This document shows positions 37,574-44,861 of a stretch of DNA of 44,861 nucleotides, one piece after another (position 1 is the first letter of the stretch; each line of letters opens with the position of its first letter). Below the pieces are notes generated by a model. It was not told where the DNA came from. It made no database searches and saw nothing but the letters and a program-made list of their open reading frames with translations. This DNA comes from an uncultured bacterium (GTDB taxonomy: Bacteria; Babelota; Babeliae; Babelales; RVW-14), in contig CAIKAH010000018.1 of NCBI GenBank assembly GCA_903825355.1, positions 1 to 44,861 on the forward strand. The letters are read 5' to 3'. The position numbers and the translations under genes are program-made.

Positions 37574-38410
37574 TTACAATTTCTTGATCTCGTCAATCGA
37601 TAAGCCAGTTTTTTCAGCGATAATTTCGATTGGTAAAACAGTTAGTAAGCTTTTTGCAAATTCAAGCATTGCTTCAGCTTTGCCTTCAGCAATTCCATCA
37701 TTTTTTGCCTTAGCAAGGGCATTAAGATCAACTCTTCTCATATCTACTTCTTTATCATACAGCGCCAGATCAGCTTCGCTCAGGTTGCCTGACTTCAAAA
37801 GCTCAAAGGCCTCTTCCAATTCTGGCCTCCTGGCTAGTTCTTTAGGGATAGCATTTAATTCATGAGCGTGTTTGATGAAGTAAACCCATTCCTCTTCAAT
37901 TCCTGTCAGTTGGGTAAGTTTTTTATTAAATTTTTTCAGTTCAACAAAAACATATGAAACAAGTCGCAATTCATCAGAATGATGCATGTCGTGTTGCATG
38001 CTATAACTATTTAAATATTCTGGGAACGGAAGCATATCAAATCCCAGAATGCTAATCAAAATAACCGGCATTATTGCATCAAAGCTATCACCTGGTTTTA
38101 GTTGCCGGGCAATTGCTTGAGCACCATAATACTGAATGCGCTTTGGAAAAAAATCTTGATCTTTTACTTGTATTTCAATAATAAATTGATGCTTACGCTG
38201 ATCAGTACACTTGATGTCAACGATGCTATATCGCTGGTCTTTTATTTCTTTTTGATTAAACGGATCTAAAAAATCAATTTTTTCAATTGGTGCTTCCAAG
38301 CGTGATCCTAGCAAAGCGTTCAGAAAAGCTCTTGTAATTTCAGGATACGCTTGATTACCAAATACTCGCTTGAATGCAAAATAAATTGTCGGATCTAAAA
38401 ACATCGCCAT
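37574..38410 (-). CDS. Rpn-like/PD-(D/E)XK nuclease family putative transposase
   Basis: PTIYFAFKRVFGNQAYPEITRAFLNALL, VDIKCTDQRKHQFIIEIQVKDQDFFPKRIQYYGAQAIARQLKPGD. Confidence 0.88.
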   Translation of the reverse strand: MAMFLDPTIYFAFKRVFGNQAYPEITRAFLNALLGSRLEAPIEKIDFLDPFNQKEIKDQRYSIVDIKCTDQRKHQFIIEIQVKDQDFFPKRIQYYGAQAIARQLKPGDSFDAIMPVILISILGFDMLPFPEYLNSYSMQHDMHHSDELRLVSYVFVELKKFNKKLTQLTGIEEEWVYFIKHAHELNAIPKELARRPELEEAFELLKSGNLSEADLALYDKEVDMRRVDLNALAKAKNDGIAEGKAEAMLEFAKSLLTVLPIEIIAEKTGLSIDEIKKL

Positions 38411-38646
38411 TGCAGGGACTCCTAGCTAAGTTTCGACTAATTCATCAAGGCTAGTCTACCATACTTTTGTTGTTTGGGCCAAACAGGGGGAGGATAGTGT
38501 ACCCTGTGGCAGGCAGGCCGCCAAGGCAAGCATTACAAATTCGTGTTTGATTGACTAAAGTTATCAAAAAAGATAACTTTTTGCTGCAGGGGCCAGTAAG
38601 TTATTGCTGGTATTTAGCTGATGCAATGTAGTTTTGACGGATCTGG

Positions 38647-39000
38647 ATGGGTGCACCGTTTATTAAAAAAGTCCTAACCGTAGTGTTTTATCGTGAACTT
38701 TCTGGCTGTGAACCAGTTTTAGAATGGATAAAAGATTTATCAAAAAAAGATCGATTGCGTGTAGGTACGGATTTACAGACATTGCAATATGGTTGGCCGA
38801 TGGGTATGCCCTTAGTTCGCTCATTAGGTAAAGGCCTCTGGGAGCTAAGAATAAAACTTGATAACAAAATTGCGCGCATTGTTTTTGTTGTTGAAAAGGC
38901 CCAGATATTTGTGCTGCATGGTTTTATAAAAAAGACGCAAAAAACACCACAGCAGGATCTTGAACTTGCCTTAGACCGTCTTAAAAAATTACTGCGTTAA
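38647..39000 (+). CDS. RelE/HigB-like toxin (Gp49-like)
   Basis: PVLEWIKDLSKKDRLRVGTDLQTLQYGWPMGMPLVRSLGKGLWELRIKLDNKIARIVFVVEKAQIFVLHGFIKKTQKTP. Confidence 0.88.
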   Translation: MGAPFIKKVLTVVFYRELSGCEPVLEWIKDLSKKDRLRVGTDLQTLQYGWPMGMPLVRSLGKGLWELRIKLDNKIARIVFVVEKAQIFVLHGFIKKTQKTPQQDLELALDRLKKLLR

Positions 39001-39014
39001 ATCAAGGGGATTTT

Positions 39015-39305
39015 ATGAAAAAGATTAATAAGAAACATGTAGGGACGTCATTGGATAGCTTTTTGCAAGAAGATGGCATTTTAGAAAAAACTGAGACCAT
39101 GGCAATCAAGCGTGTAATTGCATTGCAATTGCTTGCTATTTTAGAACAAGAAGAAATTACGCAAACAGAACTTGCGCATCGTTTGGGGACAAGCAAAGCG
39201 GCTGTTAATCGTTTGCTTGATCCTGAGCACCCATCATTAACGTTAAATACGTTAGTTAAAGTTGCCAATGTTTTGGGGCGAGAGGTTCGCGTTTCGATTG
39301 GATAA
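39015..39305 (+). CDS. XRE-family HigA-like antitoxin
   Basis: ITQTELAHRLGTSKAAVNRLLDPEHPSLTLNTLVKVANVLG. Confidence 0.88.
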   Translation: MKKINKKHVGTSLDSFLQEDGILEKTETMAIKRVIALQLLAILEQEEITQTELAHRLGTSKAAVNRLLDPEHPSLTLNTLVKVANVLGREVRVSIG

Positions 39306-39418
39306 AAGATTGATAGTGTGCGCTCGGTGGCAGTTTTGCCTGCGACGGGCACCATGAAGATACTCGCGCGCTCGTTACCCCGCTCAGTTTTTGTCAATCA
39401 AAATGACGTTGTTCTTGT

Positions 39419-39473
39419 CCGCTCAGCCTGAGCTTAGTCGAACGGCCGAAGCCCAAAGGGCGAGAAAGAGCGG
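39419..39473. repeat. REP-like element
   Basis: CCGCTCAGCCTGAGCTTAGTCGAACGGCCGAAGCCCAAAGGGCGAGAAAGAGCGG. Confidence 0.65.
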
Positions 39474-39648
39474 TTTCTTGTTAATCAATCCCTGTCCGGC
39501 GATCTGAAAGAACGGAGCCTAGCATAGCGAGCGAGCACTTGGGTATAATCGGCTGGGTTGAGGGCTTTAGCCCCATGCGCAGATTCCAAAGACCACCGCA
39601 CAGGGGTCTTTGGTTGCTTGCCGCCAACGCGGCACAATATTTTTCCAT

Positions 39649-39740
39649 CGCCCTGCGTGCTCATGCACTTGTGGCTATGGATGACAGGCGGAGGGTAGGC
39701 CAAACGTCTCACTTGTCATGGGAAGCTACAAAGCTTCCCA
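39649..39740. repeat. diverged inverted copy of the 95-bp repeat plus terminal hairpin
   Basis: CGCCCTGCGTGCTCATGCACTTGTGGCTATGGATGACAGG similar to the reverse complement of the 95-bp repeat; TGGGAAGCT-acaa-AGCTTCCCA hairpin. Confidence 0.6.
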
Positions 39741-41342
39741 TTGCACGTCTGCCACTTTTCGGTCTTGAGTGCTTATCGAAACTCCAATGCCGTACACCTT
39801 CTTGCCCATAGCTTTAAATTTGCGTGGATAATCAGTGGTTTTAATTTGCTGGATAGCGCCAGCGGCAGGCTTATCCATTTTTAGTTCAAATAAATAAACT
39901 ATTTCGGGTAGCTCAACAGTGATATCAATGCGGCCTTGATTGGTTGAATCTTCCATCACACTTCTGAAATTTGCAACAATGAACAGGCAGTGGAAGGCAA
40001 TTTGATATAAATTTTCTTTGGGTGCTCTGTCATGAGACCTGGTGTATATTTCGTAAGTAGTTGTTGATAAAAGATCATTGAGCAATTCATGGAGAGTTTC
40101 AAGTTTTTGCTCTCTAAAAGCATCTTTGAGCTGCAAAGCAAACTGGTTGATTTGATCAAAGTTTTTATTTAAGAGCTCTGGTAACAAATGTTTGGCATAG
40201 GCGTCGGAAACTTCTTCGCTTGGGAAGTCTAACTTAACCATAGTGATTGGTTTTTTGCCGCTATTATCAACGTAACACTCCCGCATGGTCACGTAGCCAG
40301 CATAGTACAGTGTGCATAATGATGTCATTCCATCAGGGCTACATGAAGTATTTAGCGTATTAAATTCAACATTTAAACTTTTAGGATCAAAGCCACTGAA
40401 GCCATCTCGTGCCAGCTGTTTCATCATTGCTTGTGGTGAACCAGATTCAAACCACTTGTCTAGTTGTTGTTGTTTCGCGAATACATAATTTAAGGCAAAC
40501 GCGTTGTAAACACCTGCTGAAAGCTCAGCAGTTGCAATGTTTAGTCCAAATTTATAGCCATTGTATTTTTTGCGCAACGAGTCCATCATTTCTTCAACTG
40601 ACAATTTATGAACGGTAGCTAAGGCTTCTAAATGCTCTGCAAAAAATAGTCTGATTTCTTGTTCCGTGTAGCCACAAATATCAGCTGCTGGGATATCAAA
40701 GGTAATATCGTTTAAATTATTGAACCCAGAAAAAATGGATGTTTTTGCAAATTTAAATACGCCAGTAATGAAAACATATTTGAGCTGGTCATCAAGTAGT
40801 TTTAGGGGGCTATAAAATGCACGTAACTCATCATGAATACCTGGGAATTTATCGGTTTTATCAATGGCATCTAGGAGTGGCTTATCATACTCATCAATAA
40901 TAACAACCACCTGGTTGCCGTGTGAATCAAAAATGCCTTTGATAAGTAAATTTAACGCACTAGCTGGATCGATAGCCAGGCTAATATCAATGGCATGTTG
41001 TTTTGCCAGGAGGGTGATCATAAGCAAGAGTTTTTTGCGGACTTCCTGGCTATCACCTGTTGATGAAATTGCACTTGTCATGTCCAGATGGATAACAGGA
41101 TATTGCTTCCAGGTCCAGTCACTGTTATCAATCCAAAGTCCTTTGAATAGCTGACGGTTACCAGCAAAAAGTTCTCCTAGTGTTGAACAGAGCAATGATT
41201 TGCCAAAGCGACGGGGACGGGCAAGAAAGAAATATGTATCCCGGGCAAAAAGATTATACATTTGTTTGGTTTTATCAATGTATAAACCGTTTGCTTCTCT
41301 GATTTTTCTAAACGACTGGTTGGTCAATAATATCTCTTGCAC
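39726..41342 (-). CDS. AAA-ATPase-like/PD-(D/E)XK nuclease domain protein
   Basis: FLARPRRFGKSLLCSTLGELFAG, VVIIDEYDKPLLDAI, IVYLFELKMDKPAAGAIQQIKTTDYPRKF. Confidence 0.93.
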   Translation of the reverse strand: MQEILLTNQSFRKIREANGLYIDKTKQMYNLFARDTYFFLARPRRFGKSLLCSTLGELFAGNRQLFKGLWIDNSDWTWKQYPVIHLDMTSAISSTGDSQEVRKKLLLMITLLAKQHAIDISLAIDPASALNLLIKGIFDSHGNQVVVIIDEYDKPLLDAIDKTDKFPGIHDELRAFYSPLKLLDDQLKYVFITGVFKFAKTSIFSGFNNLNDITFDIPAADICGYTEQEIRLFFAEHLEALATVHKLSVEEMMDSLRKKYNGYKFGLNIATAELSAGVYNAFALNYVFAKQQQLDKWFESGSPQAMMKQLARDGFSGFDPKSLNVEFNTLNTSCSPDGMTSLCTLYYAGYVTMRECYVDNSGKKPITMVKLDFPSEEVSDAYAKHLLPELLNKNFDQINQFALQLKDAFREQKLETLHELLNDLLSTTTYEIYTRSHDRAPKENLYQIAFHCLFIVANFRSVMEDSTNQGRIDITVELPEIVYLFELKMDKPAAGAIQQIKTTDYPRKFKAMGKKVYGIGVSISTQDRKVADVQWEAL

Positions 41343-41408
41343 TTCTTATCTCCTTGAAAGCTACCTTGTACCCAGTGCGCCATCCTAACATAAAAGTATG
41401 CGTTCAGC

Positions 41409-41440
41409 AAAAAGGGCCGGTTTTTACACCGACCCTTTTT
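41409..41440. terminator. imperfect hairpin terminator
   Basis: AAAAAGGGcCGG ... CCGaCCCTTTTT. Confidence 0.65.
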
Positions 41441-41477
41441 TAAGTTCAGAAGAACTTTGATTCAAAACAAGTTTAGA

Positions 41478-43001
41478 CTAGAAGCCTACGCCTGCCTTCA
41501 ACCAAAGACCCCATTGCTCAAGAGCGTTGTTGTTGTTAGCAAATTCATATTTGCCGCCAACACCAAGCATCAATGGGCAATCCCAGTTTTTGAACACATA
41601 GCCAGCGCCACCAAAGATAGCGTTGGTGAATTGTGAACCGGTTGCTGCGCCAGCAAGGTTGAGGTTTGCGTTGGTGAGACGGTTTGTATTACCATTTACG
41701 TAAGTTTCCACATTCGCTTGGGCAGTAGCATCAAACGGGCCAGTAGCATCAAAAAGCCTTGAAGCAATTGCATAATACTGATTAGTAATACCTGCACCTT
41801 TGAGCTTAACATCTTCGCCTTCACGAGCGTACAAGTTGTAACCAAGGTCTACGCTGAAGCCACCACGATGGTAGCTCAAGCTCAAGTCGCCATCAAATTG
41901 GCTACCTGGCGTTACATTTACTGCTTGGTTTGTTACGTTTGCTGCTGGAACGAGGGCAGCAGTAGCACCATTTAATCCAAGTAGCTGGTATTGCGATAGG
42001 TTAGCATTAGGTACTTGAGTTGCACCAGTTAAGCCAAGCGTACGGCGTTCATCGTTTTCAAACAAGTAGCGGTATTTCAATGCCAAGTTAAGCTTGATGC
42101 TTGACTCTTCATTTTCCCAAAGGCGAGCGCCACCACAGAAGTCAAAGCCAAGACCCCAGTGCTTGCCGTTACCAACCATTGGCTCCATCATGTATTCACC
42201 AGTTGCGGTGTTACCTGTTGGAATGGTCAACGCAACGCCAAGACCAGCGTGGTATTTAGCTTTGTTCAAGAACTTGTAGCCAAGTACAACGTCGATGTCT
42301 GCCACGCCTGATTCAGAGCGTTTAGCAATTTTACCTTTTGTAAGAGCTACTTGAGCATCTGCAGGTACTGGAGTTGCTGCTGCGGCACTGCCACCAGCGA
42401 AGTAGCTTGCTAATCTGGTTTCTACAGCTGCTGTGCCACCAACCCCGGCTGTACCGGAGCTAGCAATTTTCAAACGTGGATCGTTTGAAACATTTACAAC
42501 AGGCAAGTTAGCAGAAAGGTAAAGACCTTTTACTAATTTATGCAAATCTTGGTGGTAATCAAGGCGCACGCCATATACTTCTTGACGAGGGTCAAGGCTG
42601 AGAGTTACAGCATTGGCAGCATCTGCAACACCAGCAGCACCTCTGTTGTGAACTAACAGACTTGCATCAACAGAAGTGCCTGCACGATAGTTAGGAACCG
42701 CAGCAGCAGCAGCTGAACGGCCTACGTCAATGGTTGATTTGCTATCAGCCAAGAAGTACTTACCTTGCTCTTTACCGTCAGTGGACTCTTGCCAAAAACC
42801 AGTTACTTCAAAGTTTGCACCAAACTTGTCATGCGCTTTGCGGTTAACCAAATCGTAGAATGTGGTTGATTGCATTCCAGCATTAACACCTACCGGGCGA
42901 GGCATTAAAAAAGTTTTGTTTGTGCTTGAATCAGCTGAGAGGTGAGCAGCACTTAAAGTAAGCGCAGCTACCAATAAGCTTTTTAACATTTTATTATTCA
43001 T
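41478..43001 (-). CDS. outer-membrane beta-barrel-like protein
   Basis: Signal-like N-terminus; VADIDVVLGYKF...IPTGNTATGEYMMEPMVGNGKHWGLGFDF; C-terminal aromatic Phe (KAGVGF). Confidence 0.75.
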   Translation of the reverse strand: MNNKMLKSLLVAALTLSAAHLSADSSTNKTFLMPRPVGVNAGMQSTTFYDLVNRKAHDKFGANFEVTGFWQESTDGKEQGKYFLADSKSTIDVGRSAAAAAVPNYRAGTSVDASLLVHNRGAAGVADAANAVTLSLDPRQEVYGVRLDYHQDLHKLVKGLYLSANLPVVNVSNDPRLKIASSGTAGVGGTAAVETRLASYFAGGSAAAATPVPADAQVALTKGKIAKRSESGVADIDVVLGYKFLNKAKYHAGLGVALTIPTGNTATGEYMMEPMVGNGKHWGLGFDFCGGARLWENEESSIKLNLALKYRYLFENDERRTLGLTGATQVPNANLSQYQLLGLNGATAALVPAANVTNQAVNVTPGSQFDGDLSLSYHRGGFSVDLGYNLYAREGEDVKLKGAGITNQYYAIASRLFDATGPFDATAQANVETYVNGNTNRLTNANLNLAGAATGSQFTNAIFGGAGYVFKNWDCPLMLGVGGKYEFANNNNALEQWGLWLKAGVGF

Positions 43002-43506
43002 AATCTTCGTACCTCACATGTGAAAGCATGTTATACGTTATAACACTTACGACGCAGCCTCCGCAGCTACGCCATCTTACTATCTCGAAATAGAAATGTT
43101 TTTGTCAATAAATTGAAAGATTGTGATTTTTTGAGGTCCTCCTCTCTTCTCCCTTTTTACTCGTTGCACGTATGTTTTTCGACGTCGTGCGTATGCGTGA
43201 TGTAGCGCACACTATGCGATTAGCTTCTTTGTCAGTTTGTCATCGAATGATGATTTTACTGACAGATCAAAAGATGCAAAACACGCTGAGTGAATTCAGG
43301 TTAGCGAAAGTGCTGTTACATAGCAAGTTTTTTTTACTGTCTTTGCAAATGCCCTGCTAGTCGCTGTTTTAGAGGGGTGCTTTGAGGTATGTGTGAGGGA
43401 AGGGGTAGAAAAGGCTCTGGTTTGCTCGGTAATGTTTAAAGCTTGTAAAAGCGTATAATTTTATTGGTGGTTATGTTAAGGTTGGTTTCTAATTAAGGAT
43501 TTAAGT

Positions 43507-43824
43507 ATGAAGAACATTGCGACCGATCTAGAAGGTTTATTGGAAGAATATAAAAACATTCTAGTGCCGCTTATTTGTAAGCGAGTCCCACATTGCACGA
43601 TTTATCTTTTTGGCTCGCGTGCCCGCAAAGATTATTATGAGGGGGCTGATATCGATATTGCTATTGATGCAGATGGTCCCTTACAAGCACTGCAACTTGC
43701 CTTGCTCCAGGGGGATGTTGATGAGACTAATATTCCTGTAGCGGTTGATTTTGTAGATTTAAATGCCGTGACAGATACATTTCGTGAGCAGGTTTTGAAA
43801 GAAGGAGTTGTATGGAAGTGCTAG
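43507..43824 (+). CDS. MNT-type nucleotidyltransferase
   Basis: IYLFGSRARKDYYEGADIDIAIDADG, minimal nucleotidyltransferase GS-x10-DxD pattern. Confidence 0.88.
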   Translation: MKNIATDLEGLLEEYKNILVPLICKRVPHCTIYLFGSRARKDYYEGADIDIAIDADGPLQALQLALLQGDVDETNIPVAVDFVDLNAVTDTFREQVLKEGVVWKC

Positions 43825-44345
43825 AAACAAAATAGATCTCTTCTAAAAGTTCTTTGTACTCGTAGGACTGCTTTCTTTCCCGCTCACCCTGACCCTTCGA
43901 CAAGCTCAGGAGGAACGAAAACCGCTCATGGTGAGCCTGTCGAACCACGCCGCAAAGGGGTGGGAAAGCGGTTTTTCGAACGGGCGCCCCGATAGGGGTG
44001 GGAAAGCGGGACTTAAAGCCAATGTATGCCGCTCTCCTACCTCCTCTGGAGGCATCCTTCGACAGGCTCAGGAGGAGCGGCTTTATCCACACTGCTTACA
44101 CTTTCAGAAGAGGTCTAATATACCAATTTGGAAAATGCTAAAAGTGTTTTTATCGACAGTGTGGCATATTACCAAAAGCTTCTAGCTATGCCAGAGACTA
44201 CCGTTTTTGCTGGGCTGACTCATGAAGAACTAGTAGAAAGTGCGCACAGCGATCCCTGTTTCAAGCATTTGAAGTGATGATTGACGGTTTTTGGAAGCAT
44301 TTGAAGTGGCTGCTAGAAAAACATTTTCAGGTTTCAATTGGCATA
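43812..44345 (+). pseudogene. decayed HEPN/HI0074-like partner of the MNT gene
   Basis: MEVLETK start overlaps MNT stop, then frameshift/stops and a repeat cluster; resumes as LENAKSVFIDSVAYYQKLLAMPETTVFAGLTHEELVESA and, after frameshift, FQAFEVMIDGFWKHLKWLLEKHFQV. Confidence 0.7.
43879..44080. repeat. cluster of REP-like palindromic elements
   Basis: CCCGCTCACCCTGACCCTTCGACAAGCTCAGGAGGAACG; CCGCTCATGGTGAGCCTGTCGAACCACGCCGCAAAGGGGTGGGAAAGCGG; CCGCTCTCCTACC...CTTCGACAGGCTCAGGAGGAGCGG. Confidence 0.8.
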
Positions 44346-44414
44346 ATCAATCCACAAAACTTCTCATATCTACCGCGGCGAGCAAACCGCTTGCCCCCGT
44401 TTGAGATTTCTAGG

Positions 44415-44861
44415 CTACATGCCCCAGACGTGAATGGTTTTGTTGCCAGCAGCGTGGTCGGTTTGGTAGATTTTTTCGTCCCATGTTTTGTTTGAGTCTT
44501 GATCAAAAATAACCAAGTGGCCTTCGGTAGCATGTTTGATATCCATGTACTCAGCAGTCTGCTCTAAGCCCTGGGCGAGGGTATTTTTATGGCGAGCTAT
44601 TTTGAGCTCAATCACAATGCGCTGGTTGCCAAAAAGAATAAGAACATCAACGCGCTTGCGGCCGAGGGCATATTCGCGTTCAACAGTGCCACCGCCGTTT
44701 ACCACGCGTTGCAAATAAGCAAACATGAGCAAGTGCGGCCCGGCCTCTTTGTACTCAAACTGCTCAGCCCACATGCCGCTATTTTCGCGGTAAAATTGAG
44801 TCCAATCTTCAAGTACTTTTGTGGTGTTGAATGAACCATCGGGGTTAATGTACCAGAGGGG
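44415..44861 (-). CDS. PD-(D/E)XK nuclease domain protein, 5' end outside window
   Basis: Frame open to window edge (PLWYINPDGSFNTTKVLEDWTQFYRENSGMWAEQ...); RKRVDVLILFGNQRIVIELKI; HVWGM C-terminus. Confidence 0.85.
   Translation of the reverse strand, partial: PLWYINPDGSFNTTKVLEDWTQFYRENSGMWAEQFEYKEAGPHLLMFAYLQRVVNGGGTVEREYALGRKRVDVLILFGNQRIVIELKIARHKNTLAQGLEQTAEYMDIKHATEGHLVIFDQDSNKTWDEKIYQTDHAAGNKTIHVWGM

Noticed and set aside
36316-38410. Complete insertion sequences with defined terminal repeats
   Set aside because: Rpn-like genes are present, but I could not identify matching terminal inverted repeats or target-site duplications around them.
39485-39811. ORFs on both strands at 39485-39811
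   Set aside because: They lie over repeat sequence and the 3' end of the AAA/PD-(D/E)XK gene.
43727-44185. ORFs over the repeat cluster on both strands
   Set aside because: Open frames result from GC-rich palindromic repeats rather than protein-coding constraint.
1-44861. tRNA, rRNA or riboswitch genes
   Set aside because: I found no convincing cloverleaf, rRNA or known riboswitch signature by eye; tRNAscan-SE and Infernal would be needed to exclude them.

Overview
The 44.9 kb window looks like a chromosome segment from a host-associated, Gram-negative-type bacterium. The mix of secreted small proteins, ankyrin proteins and paired outer-membrane-like proteins resembles Candidatus Dependentiae/Babeliae, but that placement is inference. 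Recognisable housekeeping genes are cmk, thrS, pgk, rpiB, fabG-acpP-fabF, a PhoH-family gene, a LolC/E-like permease, and GNAT, NUDIX and histidine-phosphatase genes. Between them lie many ORFs with N-terminal signal-like segments. Several carry eukaryote-like modules: ankyrin repeats, RING-like Cys/His patterns, tandem IQ motifs, a J domain, and a basic AT-hook-like tail. There is also a secreted PEP-synthase-like protein of 1411 aa. From about 36 to 45 kb there is an accessory island with two Rpn-like PD-(D/E)XK ORFs, two AAA/PD-(D/E)XK ORFs, a HigBA-like pair, a decayed MNT/HEPN pair, outer-membrane-protein paralogs plus a duplicated gene fragment, and GC-rich palindromic repeats. Observations most worth follow-up: (1) a REP-like palindromic element inserted in frame (72 nt, 24 codons) inside pgk; (2) an operator-like array with exact 32-bp periodicity and alternating orientation upstream of a mobile-mystery-A/Fic pair; (3) a secreted protein with two tandem IQ-like motifs; (4) secreted RING-like/ankyrin proteins; (5) a secreted PPDK/PEP-synthase-like protein; (6) repeat elements beside nuclease genes and within a decaying HEPN/MNT locus. 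No tRNA, rRNA or CRISPR array was recognised.
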